This document shows, one piece after another, positions 1 to 6,502 of a stretch of DNA of 15,171 nt. The stretch is from an uncultured Bacilli bacterium (lineage in GTDB: Bacteria; Bacillota_I; Bacilli_A; RF39; UBA660). Under the pieces are notes generated by a model that did not search any database, was not told where the DNA came from, and worked only from the letters and a program-made list of their open reading frames with translations. Position 1 is the stretch's first letter, and each line of letters starts with the position of its first letter. The stretch lies in NCBI GenBank assembly GCA_947598455.1, contig CANQFI010000031.1, forward strand, positions 1 to 15,171, written 5' to 3'. The translations under genes were made by a program, and so were the position numbers.

Positions 1-52
1 AAACTTACTTTTTTTCTTATGTTAATATTTTAAAATGTTGTAAATTCATAAA

Positions 53-82
53 TTTACTATGTTTTATTATATATGATATAAT
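53..82 (+). promoter_or_regulatory. Promoter of the membrane-anchored NlpC/P60-like gene
   Basis: A -10 hexamer TATAAT (77-82) is preceded by TG one base upstream (74-75), giving an extended -10 (TGaTATAAT). A 4-of-6 match to the -35 box, TTTACT (53-58), lies 18 bp upstream. An SD GAGGT (102-106) sits 7 bases before the ATG at 114. The rest of 1-113 is AT-rich and shows no other gene. Confidence 0.65.
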
Positions 83-113
83 ATTTATATAAGAATAATA
101 TGAGGTAGTTTGT

Positions 114-1763
114 ATGAATGAGAGTAATAATGAACAACTTTTTAGTAATCAACAAAATGTAGAATCTAATGTAAGTAATAATCTTGTAATGAATGATACC
201 TCTGCGAATAATGGTGAAATGAATAATATTCCAGTAAATAATAATGTAACGAATAAGAATACTAATAATAAGTCAAAAAAAATAATAATTATAGTTATAG
301 TAATATTGGTATTACTAGTAATAGTAGGTCTTATTATTGGAATGAAATTTATGAATAATGATAAAAACTCTGCGAAAGATAATTTAGATAATAATTCTTT
401 ATTAACTCTAGAAAATGATGAAAATACAATTGCTATAAATGTTGGTTTTACGTCTTCAGATGTTGTAGAGAAAATAAAAAATAAGCTTAATGTTGGTGAT
501 AATTTAGAAATTGTCTATGTTGGTATTGATAATGAAAATAAAGGTCAACTTTTAGCTTCAGTAATGGTTTATTATAATAGTGAAGGTCAAGAAGTTAGTT
601 TTGATGAGGCAATAGATATAGTTAATGGACAAGAAGTTTTAAAAGAAGGCTATACAAGTAAAGAATATTTTGTAGGGATGGGTAAATATAAAGCTAATGT
701 AATTGATAAAGATAGTAATAAAGAGTATGAGCTAATAATTGATATAAAGGATAGTATAGCTCCTATTTTAGAAGTAAAGGATGTTGTAATAAATGAGGGT
801 GATGATCTTACTATTAATTCATTTATAGTTAGTTGTAGTGATAATTCTAGGCAATCATGTGAAATAAAATATGTTAATGATAACAATGAATTAGTAGATA
901 TTATAGATGTGGCAGCTGGTGAAAGAGTTATTAAGATTGTGGCATTAGATAAATCTAATAATCGAAGTGATGTTAAAGAAGCTAAATTAGTAGTTAATAG
1001 TTCTTCTATTAATCCAAATACAAATTCTAATACTAGTGAAAAACCAACGCCATCTTCTGGTAATGGTAATAGTTCAAGTGGAAATAATGGTAATAGTGGT
1101 GGTAGTGGTGTAATAAATAGTTCTCATCCTTTTATTAAGGCTGCACAAAGTATGGTAGGTAAAACAAATGTTTCTGCTATTGATGTAGTTGAACAAGCTC
1201 TTAAATCTGTTAATAAAACTTTATGGGTTAAATCTATTGGGGATGTTCGGATCTTATTAGAGTCAAGTAAAGGTGGATCATATTATGTAGGTTCTGGAGA
1301 AGCTGTTTGTAATAGTACATATAAAGATACAGTGATTGATTTAGGTGAATTTGATTATAAAAAAGATGAAAATCATGAAATATCAAAGTCAAGAAAAATA
1401 TATGTTAAAAATCAATACATTTATAAAGTTTTGGTAACTACTTGTACTGATGGTAATTGTGTTGAAAAAGATGATAATGATCCATTTTTCCTTAATCAAC
1501 AATATTATTATTGTGAAGATAAATCATATATATCTGCAGCTAATATTAAATTAATGGGTAAAGAAGTACCATTAAGTAGTATTCAACCTGGTGATTTCTT
1601 ATTTTATGAAAATGGAGGAACTGGTTCTAATCACATTGCAATTTATATTGGTAATAACCAAGCTATTCATGGAGGTTGGGGAAGTAAAAGAGAAGTTGTT
1701 ATAAGTGGAATTAATATAGGTAAAAATGCATCTACTCCAACGGCATGGCGAGTTAGTTATTAA
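114..1763 (+). CDS. Membrane-anchored extracytoplasmic protein with degenerate NlpC/P60-like C-terminal domain
   Basis: A 549-aa protein. Residues 1-53 are a low-complexity Asn-rich cytoplasmic tail. Residues 57-77 form one transmembrane helix of Ile/Val/Leu after a KSKK stop, so the remainder should lie outside the cell. About 100-195 is a mixed alpha/beta region, and about 210-296 looks like a bacterial Ig-like (DUF5011-type) domain (DSIAPILEV, then VIKIVALDKSNN). Residues 297-337 are a Ser/Gly/Asn/Thr linker. The C-terminal ~210 residues resemble an NlpC/P60 endopeptidase: PGDFLFYENG, then NHIAIYIGNNQAIHGG with His507 and His519 at the usual His positions. Where the family has DCSG/DCTxxV with its catalytic Cys, this protein reads SAIDVVEQAL (354-363), with Ala or Ser there. 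It has four other Cys in an inserted segment, perhaps for disulphides. It may be a wall-binding pseudo-enzyme rather than a hydrolase. The start is supported by the SD and promoter; it is probably monocistronic, ending at the terminator at 1778. Confidence 0.75.
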   Translation: MNESNNEQLFSNQQNVESNVSNNLVMNDTSANNGEMNNIPVNNNVTNKNTNNKSKKIIIIVIVILVLLVIVGLIIGMKFMNNDKNSAKDNLDNNSLLTLENDENTIAINVGFTSSDVVEKIKNKLNVGDNLEIVYVGIDNENKGQLLASVMVYYNSEGQEVSFDEAIDIVNGQEVLKEGYTSKEYFVGMGKYKANVIDKDSNKEYELIIDIKDSIAPILEVKDVVINEGDDLTINSFIVSCSDNSRQSCEIKYVNDNNELVDIIDVAAGERVIKIVALDKSNNRSDVKEAKLVVNSSSINPNTNSNTSEKPTPSSGNGNSSSGNNGNSGGSGVINSSHPFIKAAQSMVGKTNVSAIDVVEQALKSVNKTLWVKSIGDVRILLESSKGGSYYVGSGEAVCNSTYKDTVIDLGEFDYKKDENHEISKSRKIYVKNQYIYKVLVTTCTDGNCVEKDDNDPFFLNQQYYYCEDKSYISAANIKLMGKEVPLSSIQPGDFLFYENGGTGSNHIAIYIGNNQAIHGGWGSKREVVISGINIGKNASTPTAWRVSY

Positions 1764-1777
1764 AATTAAAGTATAAA

Positions 1778-1815
1778 AAAACTTCTAGATTTGAAAACTA
1801 GAAGTTTTATTTTTT
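1778..1815. terminator. Bidirectional intrinsic terminator
   Basis: A perfect 11-bp stem (AAAACTTCTAG, 1778-1788, with CTAGAAGTTTT, 1798-1808) has a 9-nt loop. It is followed by a T-run on the plus strand (1810-1815) and mirrored by an A-run at 1775-1780 that is a T-run on the minus strand. It can end the upstream gene and also the tRNA-Lys transcript arriving from the other side. Confidence 0.85.
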
Positions 1816-1817
1816 CA

Positions 1818-1893
1818 TGGTGTCCCCTTGGGGGCTCGAACCCCAGACCCACTGATTAAGAGTCAGTTGCTCTACCAACTGAGCTAAGGAGAC
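1818..1893 (-). tRNA. tRNA-Lys (anticodon CTT)
   Basis: Read on the minus strand, this 76-nt sequence folds as a full cloverleaf. The acceptor GTCTCCT pairs with AGGGGAC, the D-arm is GCTCAGTTGGTAGAGC, and the anticodon stem ACTGA/TCAGT encloses the loop CTCTTAA, giving anticodon CTT, which reads AAG. The T-arm TGGGG-TTCGAGC-CCCCA follows, with discriminator A and an encoded CCA (1818-1820). It is convergent with the upstream protein gene and shares its terminator. Confidence 0.95.
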
Positions 1894-1911
1894 ATTCGTT
1901 GTTACTTGTTA

Positions 1912-1917
1912 ATTATA
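1912..1917 (-). promoter_or_regulatory. -10 box of tRNA-Lys
   Basis: On the minus strand a perfect TATAAT lies about 19 bases upstream of the tRNA 5' end, a typical distance. No good -35 hexamer is visible at the expected distance (the sequence there is TAGTAT). The assignment rests on the -10 and its position. Confidence 0.5.
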
Positions 1918-1991
1918 CAATATATTTAAAAAAAATACTAGTATAAATTAGATATGAATTTAATAAAATATTAGGTATATTTAATTTGTTA

Positions 1992-2010
1992 TGGTAAAAT
2001 GATATTAGGA
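1992..2010 (+). promoter_or_regulatory. Extended -10 and SD of the small membrane protein
   Basis: TGgTAAAAT (TG at 1992-1993, hexamer 1995-2000) is a plausible extended -10 with no strong -35. An SD-like AGGA (2007-2010) follows. If transcription starts near 2007, the leader is very short. The SD lies 10 bases before ATG 2021 but only 1 base before GTG 2012, which argues against the longer start. Confidence 0.35.
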
Positions 2011-2020
2011 AGTGTTGATA

Positions 2021-2338
2021 ATGTATAAGGAAATGACTAAAGAAGAAAGGAAAGATGTTAGAAAGGCTTTTAAGAAAACTAATAAAGGTTCTAATTTAAC
2101 TCCTATTTTAAATAGATTATTAATTGAAGGAATTGTTTGCTTTTTAATGGCTATAATAATGATAGGGGCAATAGTTATTTATCATTATTCATTATGGTTA
2201 ATTGGTTTAATAGCTGTTTTAGTAATATGTGGTATCATATTTATTTTAGCTCAAAGAAATATTCGAATAAGAGAATATAATAAATTTATAAAACTTGGTT
2301 ATAAAAAAGTTAAAAATCAGTTGACTAAGAATGGATAA
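2021..2338 (+). CDS. Small two-helix membrane protein, unknown function
   Basis: A 105-aa protein from ATG 2021. The reading frame is open to GTG 2012, but the only SD-like site (AGGA, 2007-2010) fits ATG 2021, or less well TTG 2015. A charged N-terminus (MTKEERKDVRKAFKKTNKG) precedes two hydrophobic helices, at about residues 34-53 (GIVCFLMAIIMIGAIVIY) and 58-77 (LWLIGLIAVLVICGIIFILA). A basic C-terminal tail (KLGYKKVKNQLTKNG) follows. Both ends are predicted cytoplasmic. I recognise no family. There is no terminator between it and tRNA-Ser, so read-through into the tRNA is possible, and its last codons contain the tRNA-Ser promoter. Confidence 0.75.
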   Translation: MYKEMTKEERKDVRKAFKKTNKGSNLTPILNRLLIEGIVCFLMAIIMIGAIVIYHYSLWLIGLIAVLVICGIIFILAQRNIRIREYNKFIKLGYKKVKNQLTKNG

Positions 2339-2349
2339 TTGGTTATAAT
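2321..2349 (+). promoter_or_regulatory. tRNA-Ser promoter inside the 3' end of the upstream gene
   Basis: TTGACT (2321-2326), a 17-bp spacer and TATAAT (2344-2349) match 11 of 12 consensus bases. It is the best sigma-A-type promoter in the window. The -35 box is within the last codons of the small membrane protein gene. The tRNA begins about 20 bases after the -10. Confidence 0.8.
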
Positions 2350-2369
2350 TTATTTGTTACCTTGGTTAT

Positions 2370-2460
2370 GGAGCAGTACTCAAGAGGCTGAAGAGGCGCC
2401 CCTGCTAAGGGTGTAGGTCGGGTAACTGGCGCGAGAGTTCAAATCTCTCCTGCTCCGCCA
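2370..2460 (+). tRNA. tRNA-Ser (anticodon GCT)
   Basis: A 91-nt class II tRNA. The acceptor GGAGCAG pairs with CTGCTCC. The anticodon stem CGCCC/GGGTG encloses the loop CTGCTAA, giving anticodon GCT, which reads AGC/AGU. A long variable arm (around TCGGGTAACTGGCG) precedes the T-arm GAGAG-TTCAAAT-CTCTC. The discriminator is G, followed by an encoded CCA. The long variable arm identifies a serine tRNA. Confidence 0.95.
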
Positions 2461-2472
2461 TTATATAAATAT

Positions 2473-2497
2473 ACTTCGAAATAATTCGAAGTTTTTT
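2473..2497 (+). terminator. Intrinsic terminator after tRNA-Ser
   Basis: A perfect 8-bp stem ACTTCGAA / TTCGAAGT has loop ATAA and is followed by a run of T (2492-2497), starting 13 bases after the tRNA CCA end. Confidence 0.85.
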
Positions 2498-2504
2498 AGT
2501 GCAT

Positions 2505-2547
2505 AAATAATCATCTTTTAACTATATATTAGTAGAGATGATTATTT
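2505..2547 (+). repeat. 12-bp inverted repeat over the start site of the NlpC/P60 gene
   Basis: The left arm (2505-2516) and right arm (2536-2547) are perfectly complementary over 12 bp (AAATAATCATCT with AGATGATTATTT), with a 19-nt loop. The right arm covers part of the weak SD (AGAG, 2534-2537) and two bases of the TTG start. In RNA it could mask initiation; as DNA it could be an operator. A possible -10 (TATATT, 2525-2530) lies in the loop, and if it is used the left arm would not be transcribed. Confidence 0.5.
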
Positions 2548-3223
2548 GAAAAGAGATTATATAGCTGAATATTATGATTATAAAAAATATGAAGAAGCTT
2601 TTAATAAAATAGTAAATAATGATGATGAAGTTAATATTAAAGTAGCTAAAATAGCTTATTTTATGGTGATGAAATTTCCTAAATTACCATATTTTTGGGG
2701 TGGTGGACATAATCAAACGAAAAAGGAATTAATTGGTTTAGATCATGAATGGGGTAAATTAGTACCAGTTATAGATTATGGTAGTGATAATTATATAGTT
2801 GGAAAATATTATCCTAAATCATTTGATTGTTCAGGGTTTGTAACATGGTGTTTAGTTAATGCTGGTTATGATTTGGATAAATATATAGATAATCCTAATA
2901 TTGATTATTCCTTAAATAGTAAGGATTTTTTAAAATTAGGTGATGTTTGTAAAATTAATGATGAAGAAATAATTAATAAAGTTAAATTAGGTGATTTAGC
3001 TTACAGGGACGGACATATAGGAGTTATATGTGATATTGATTACGATAAAGAAACTATTAAAGTAGCTCATATATCTTATCAAGGTAGAGGTAGTAATTTA
3101 ACAACAATTAGTTTGATAACTAGTAGAGTTATTCAAGATAATTTAGGTTTGATGGGAAATAATCGATTTGTAGAAAGGTTAGGTAACATTTACTTTACAG
3201 ATATTATTTTGGTAAATTATTAA
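2546..3223 (+). CDS. NlpC/P60-family cysteine peptidase (peptidoglycan hydrolase-like)
   Basis: A 225-aa protein. The NlpC/P60 fold cleaves peptide stems of peptidoglycan with a Cys-His-His/polar triad. Here the Cys is in FDCSGFVTWCLVNAGYD (Cys95), the His in DGHIGVICDID (His157), and a third polar residue is His175 in VAHISYQG. An N-terminal FWGGGHN motif precedes the Cys, as is usual. There is an insert of about 35 residues between FWGGG and the Cys. No signal peptide or membrane segment is seen: the N-terminus is charged and Tyr-rich. The start is TTG 2546, because the frame upstream reaches a stop at 2519 with no ATG or GTG between, and the next in-frame Met (40 or 42) is close to the catalytic domain. 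The SD is weak. It may act inside the cell, be released by lysis, or have an N-terminus that is not understood. It has its own terminator. Confidence 0.8.
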   Translation: MKRDYIAEYYDYKKYEEAFNKIVNNDDEVNIKVAKIAYFMVMKFPKLPYFWGGGHNQTKKELIGLDHEWGKLVPVIDYGSDNYIVGKYYPKSFDCSGFVTWCLVNAGYDLDKYIDNPNIDYSLNSKDFLKLGDVCKINDEEIINKVKLGDLAYRDGHIGVICDIDYDKETIKVAHISYQGRGSNLTTISLITSRVIQDNLGLMGNNRFVERLGNIYFTDIILVNY

Positions 3224-3252
3224 AAAGGTCCTTAAAAATAGGGCTTTTTTTT
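3222..3252 (+). terminator. Intrinsic terminator after the NlpC/P60 gene
   Basis: A 10-bp stem (AAAAAGGTCC, 3222-3231, with GGGCTTTTTT, 3241-3250, including two G-U pairs) runs into a T-tract. It starts within the stop codon of the upstream gene. Confidence 0.75.
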
Positions 3253-3305
3253 GACTTCTAATAACTATAAATTAAGGCTTATATAAGTATAAATTATAAG
3301 ACTTT

Positions 3306-3326
3306 ACATAAAGTATAAAATTATGT
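3306..3326 (+). promoter_or_regulatory. Possible operator upstream of pflB
   Basis: The inverted repeat ACATAA (3306-3311) / TTATGT (3321-3326) lies just upstream of the candidate -35. TTT outside the left arm and AAA (after one base) outside the right extend it. Redox regulators often act on pfl promoters, but this is not a clear Rex or FNR consensus, so no regulator is named. Confidence 0.25.
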
Positions 3327-3340
3327 CAAAAATAGTAATT

Positions 3341-3374
3341 TTGGGAAAAAAGAAAGGATTATGTATGATAAAAT
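3341..3374 (+). promoter_or_regulatory. Candidate pflBA promoter
   Basis: TTGGGA (3341-3346), a 17-bp spacer and TATGAT (3364-3369) form one option. The overlapping TGaTAAAAT (3366-3374) is an alternative extended -10. The SD GGGAGGA (3384-3390) follows, 6 bases before the pflB ATG. The leader would be very short. Confidence 0.4.
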
Positions 3375-3396
3375 CTTAATGTTGGGAGGAATATAA

Positions 3397-5628
3397 ATGA
3401 AAGAAGAATGGAAAGGTTTTAGAGAAGGAGCTTGGTGTAATGAAGTTAATGTAAGTGACTTTATTAAAAAGAATTATGAAGCTTATGAGGGAGATGAATC
3501 TTTTTTAGCTCCTAAATCTAAAAAGACTACTCTTGTATGGGATAAATGTGAAAAATTATTAAAAGAAGAATTAAAAAAGCATGTTTTGGATATTGATGTA
3601 GATCATATGTCTGGTATTAATGCTTTTGATCCTGGGTATATTGATAAAGACAATGAAGTAATTGTTGGGTTACAAACTGATGCCCCTTTAAAGAGAATTG
3701 TTAATCCTTATGGGGGAATTAGAATGGTTTATCAAGAATTAGAGGCATATGGATATAAATTAAATCCTGAAGTAGATAAATACTTTAATGAATTTAGAAA
3801 AACACATAATCAAGGAGTATTTGATGCTTATACAAATGAGATAAGAAAAGCTAGACATGTCGGATTACTTACAGGTTTACCTGATGCTTATGGTCGTGGA
3901 AGAATTATCGGTGATTATCGTCGTATTGCGTTATATGGTATTGATTATTTAATGGAACAAAAGAAAAATGAATGGGATAATATGGAAATCTCTGTTATGA
4001 GTGAAGATATTATACGTATTCGTGAAGAATTATCAATGCAATATAGGGCTTTAGATGATATTAAAAAGATGGCTTTAAGTTATGGATATGATATTTCTAA
4101 ACCAGCTACTAATGCTAAAGAAGCAATTCAATGGACTTATTTTGGTTATTTAGCTAGTATTAAGGAAAATAACGGAGCTGCTATGTCTTTAGGAAGAGTA
4201 GATGCTTTCTTTGATATATATATTAATCGTGACTTAAAAAATGGTTTAATTACTGAAGAGGAAGTTCAAGAATTAATTGATCAATTTGTTATTAAATTAA
4301 GATTAGTTAGACATTTAAGAACACCTGATTACGATGAATTATTTTCAGGAGATCCAACATGGGTTACTTGTTCAATTGGGGGAATAACTAATGAAGGAAA
4401 AAGTATGGTTAATAAAACTTCTTATCGTATTTTGCATACTTTAACTAATTTAGATCCAGCACCAGAACCAAATATGACAGTATTATGGGCTCAAGGATTA
4501 CCAGAAAATTTTAAAAAGTATTGTGCAAAAATGAGTATTGCAACTGATGCTATTCAATATGAAAATGATGATGTAATGCGTCCTTCAATGGGTGATGATT
4601 ATGCGATAGCTTGTTGTGTATCATCAATGCGTATTGGTAAGGATATGCAATTTTTTGGGGCACGTTGTAATTTAGCTAAAGCGTTACTTTATTCTATTAA
4701 TGGTGGTATAGATGAAATGAAACGTGATTTAGTAATTCCTGATGTGCCAAAAATGGAAGATGAATATTTAGATTATGCAAAAGTTAAAAACGCTTATTTT
4801 AAGATGCTTGAGAAAGTAGCTAAAATATATAGTGATGCAATGAATATAATTCATTATATGCATGATAAATATGCATATGAAGCAGGACAAATGGCTTTGC
4901 ATGATACAGATGTTAATCGTTTAATGGCTTATGGGGTTGCTGGTTTATCAGTAGTTGCTGATTCATTATCAGCTATTAAGTATGCCAAAGTTAAACCAAT
5001 TAGAGATAAGGATGGAATTACAGTTGATTTTGAAATAACTGGTGATTTTCCTAAGTATGGTAATGACGATGATCGTGTTGATGATATTGCTAAAGAGGTG
5101 TTAGATAAAATATATAGTGAACTAGCTAAACATCCTTGTTATCGTAATGCTAAACCAACAATGTCAGTTTTAACTATTACATCTAATGTAGTTTATGGTT
5201 CTAAAACAGGAGCTACTCCTGATGGAAGAAAAGCTGGTGTGCCTTTTGCACCTGGAGCAAATCCAATGCATGGTCGAGACGAAAATGGTGCAATTGCTTC
5301 ACTTAATTCTGTAGCTAAATTAAGTTGGGAAGAATGTTGCCGTGATGGTATTTCTAATACATTTTCAATTATACCTAGTGCTTTAGGACAAAATCATGAT
5401 GAACAAGTAACTAATCTTGTAACTTTAATGGATGGTTATTTTGTGCAAGGAGCTCATCATTTAAATGTTAATGTTTTAAATAGAGAGACTTTAATTGATG
5501 CTATGGAAAATCCAGATAAATATCCACTTCTAACAATAAGAGTTTCTGGTTATTCAGTTAGATTTAATAGATTAACAAGGAAACAACAAGAAGAAGTTAT
5601 TGCTCGTACATTTCATGAGAAAATGTAA
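3397..5628 (+). CDS. pflB: Formate C-acetyltransferase (pyruvate formate-lyase)
   Basis: A 743-aa glycyl-radical enzyme converting pyruvate and CoA to acetyl-CoA and formate in the cytoplasm; the central step of anaerobic mixed-acid fermentation. The length fits the family (760 aa in E. coli). The catalytic Cys pair is at 406-407 in the [10 protein letters not shown] segment, followed by [19 protein letters not shown]. The C-terminal glycyl-radical motif is [14 protein letters not shown], with Gly718 as the radical site, and ends in the typical ARTFHEKM. Other family landmarks are [30 protein letters not shown] and [25 protein letters not shown] strong SD (GGGAGGA) fixes the start. Its stop overlaps the ATG of the activating enzyme by one base. 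The enzyme is oxygen-sensitive, so the host is probably an anaerobe or facultative anaerobe. All key residues are present. Confidence 0.98.
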   Translation: MKEEWKGFREGAWCNEVNVSDFIKKNYEAYEGDESFLAPKSKKTTLVWDKCEKLLKEELKKHVLDIDVDHMSGINAFDPGYIDKDNEVIVGLQTDAPLKRIVNPYGGIRMVYQELEAYGYKLNPEVDKYFNEFRKTHNQGVFDAYTNEIRKARHVGLLTGLPDAYGRGRIIGDYRRIALYGIDYLMEQKKNEWDNMEISVMSEDIIRIREELSMQYRALDDIKKMALSYGYDISKPATNAKEAIQWTYFGYLASIKENNGAAMSLGRVDAFFDIYINRDLKNGLITEEEVQELIDQFVIKLRLVRHLRTPDYDELFSGDPTWVTCSIGGITNEGKSMVNKTSYRILHTLTNLDPAPEPNMTVLWAQGLPENFKKYCAKMSIATDAIQYENDDVMRPSMGDDYAIACCVSSMRIGKDMQFFGARCNLAKALLYSINGGIDEMKRDLVIPDVPKMEDEYLDYAKVKNAYFKMLEKVAKIYSDAMNIIHYMHDKYAYEAGQMALHDTDVNRLMAYGVAGLSVVADSLSAIKYAKVKPIRDKDGITVDFEITGDFPKYGNDDDRVDDIAKEVLDKIYSELAKHPCYRNAKPTMSVLTITSNVVYGSKTGATPDGRKAGVPFAPGANPMHGRDENGAIASLNSVAKLSWEECCRDGISNTFSIIPSALGQNHDEQVTNLVTLMDGYFVQGAHHLNVNVLNRETLIDAMENPDKYPLLTIRVSGYSVRFNRLTRKQQEEVIARTFHEKM

Positions 5629-6347
5629 TGAAAAAAGGTAGTATAGCTTCAATAGAAACATTTGGTTTAGTTGATGGACCAGGAATTAGAACGGTTATTT
5701 TCTTAAATGGTTGTAATTTAAGGTGCAAATTTTGTCATAATCCAGAAATGTGGAAAATTGGAGAATTAAACTTTACAAGTGATGATATTGTTAAAAAAGT
5801 TTTACGAAGTAAACCTTATTTTAAAGATAAGGGAGGAGTTACTTTTTCAGGTGGAGAACCTTTATTACAAGATGAATTTTTAATAGAAACTTGTCAAAAG
5901 CTAAAAAGTGAAGGAATTCATATAGCTTTAGATACCGCAGGAATTGGCCTTGGTAATTATGAAGAACTATTTAAATATATTGATTTAGTATTACTTGATA
6001 TCAAACATATAAATAAAGAAGGATATTTAGATATTACAGGTCGTGATTATTTTGATAAGTATATGAAATTTTTAGAAGTTTTAAATAAAAGTAATGTTGA
6101 AGTATGGATTCGTCAAGTAATAGTACCGGATGTTCATGATAATTCAGATTATTTAAAAGGATTAAGTAAGTTTATTAAAGATAACATAAAAAATGTTACA
6201 AGAATTGATTTTTTACCTTATCATAAATTAGGTAGTGAAAAGTATGAAAAATTGGGGGTTATATATCCTTATCAAGATAAGAAAGAAATGAATAAAGAAA
6301 TTTGTGATAAGTTATATCAAAAGTTTATGGAAGATTATCAAAAATAA
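5628..6347 (+). CDS. pflA: Pyruvate formate-lyase activating enzyme (radical SAM)
   Basis: A 239-aa radical SAM protein that uses a [4Fe-4S] cluster and S-adenosylmethionine to generate the glycyl radical on Gly718 of the partner PflB. The cluster motif CNLRCKFC (CX3CX2C, Cys29, Cys33, Cys36) follows ETFGLVDGPGIRTVIFLNG, a hallmark of PFL-AE. The SAM-binding GGE motif is in VTFSGGEPLLQ (75-77). The C-terminal VWIRQVIVPDVHD and RIDFLPYHKLGSEKYEKLG are also family-typical. The length is standard. The start codon overlaps the pflB stop (TAATG) and no strong SD lies in front, so translation is probably coupled to pflB. The 3' end of the gene is built into the terminator stem. Confidence 0.97.
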   Translation: MKKGSIASIETFGLVDGPGIRTVIFLNGCNLRCKFCHNPEMWKIGELNFTSDDIVKKVLRSKPYFKDKGGVTFSGGEPLLQDEFLIETCQKLKSEGIHIALDTAGIGLGNYEELFKYIDLVLLDIKHINKEGYLDITGRDYFDKYMKFLEVLNKSNVEVWIRQVIVPDVHDNSDYLKGLSKFIKDNIKNVTRIDFLPYHKLGSEKYEKLGVIYPYQDKKEMNKEICDKLYQKFMEDYQK

Positions 6348-6357
6348 TCTTCTTTTT
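6330..6357 (+). terminator. Terminator overlapping the end of pflA
   Basis: A perfect 9-bp stem GAAGATTAT (6330-6338) / ATAATCTTC (6344-6352) has loop CAAAA and is followed by TTTTT (6353-6357). The left arm is coding sequence and the right arm contains the pflA stop codon (6345-6347). Confidence 0.85.
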
Positions 6358-6359
6358 AT

Positions 6360-6390
6360 TTGACATTATTAAGTTTTTAAAACTTGCATA
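6360..6390 (+). promoter_or_regulatory. Candidate promoter with an operator-like palindrome
   Basis: A perfect -35 box TTGACA (6360-6365) is followed by the palindrome AAGTTTT-T-AAAACTT (6371-6385), 7-bp arms around one base, sitting where the spacer would be. The -10 at 17-19 bp is poor (TTGCAT or TGCATA). This could be an activator-dependent or repressed promoter. The palindrome is followed by no T-run, so it does not look like a terminator. Confidence 0.4.
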
Positions 6391-6412
6391 GGAGGAGATA
6401 TTGTGTTAGGGT
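6390..6412 (+). other. Shine-Dalgarno site without a gene
   Basis: AGGAGGAG (6390-6397) is a near-perfect SD, and GTG follows at 6403, but that frame stops after three codons (GTG TTA GGG TAA). TTG at 6402 stops after two. It may be a relic of a lost gene, a ribosome standby site, or a competitor for the anti-SD at 6480-6488. Confidence 0.4.
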
Positions 6413-6426
6413 AAGAGTAGTTTGAA

Positions 6427-6490
6427 GGGAGGAATATTTATGATAGATAACGATGATTATAACTCGAATACGGAAAAAGATATTCCTCTT
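6427..6490 (+). promoter_or_regulatory. SD-masking hairpin across the leader ORF
   Basis: GAGGAATAT (6429-6437), which carries the leader ORF's SD, is perfectly complementary to ATATTCCTC (6480-6488) near the end of the same ORF. G-U and A-U pairs extend the stem at both ends (6427-6439 with 6478-6490, about 13 bp). The anti-SD core TCCTC (6484-6488) can also pair with GAGGA (6573-6577) of the next gene's SD. A ribosome translating the leader would open the stem. Confidence 0.45.
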
Positions 6491-6502
6491 GGGTGTCTTT
6501 AG
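6440..6502 (+). CDS. Short leader ORF (20 aa), possible regulatory peptide
   Basis: ATG 6440 with a strong SD (GGGAGGA, 6427-6433, spacing 6) opens a 20-codon frame ending in TAG at 6500. The peptide is acidic and polar (MIDNDDYNSNTEKDIP, then LGCL). It resembles no family I know. The quality of the SD is the main evidence that it is translated. Codons beyond the TAG, in the same frame, encode 22 mostly hydrophobic residues up to a TGA at 6569, so it could also be a small membrane protein broken by an amber codon. The same strand's downstream gene is in the -1 frame relative to it. Confidence 0.4.
   Translation: MIDNDDYNSNTEKDIPLGCL

Noticed and set aside
650..886. Minus-strand open frame of 78 codons opposite the first gene
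   Set aside because: It lies wholly inside a well-supported plus-strand gene, has no SD, and shows the low-complexity Ser/Leu/Ile composition of an antisense shadow.
2012..2020. GTG 2012 as the start of the small membrane protein
   Set aside because: The only SD-like AGGA ends at 2010, one base away, which is too close; it fits ATG 2021.
3365..3379. Four-codon frame (ATG ATA AAA TCT TAA) before pflB
   Set aside because: It is too short to support, and it overlaps the candidate -10 region, so it is probably not transcribed.
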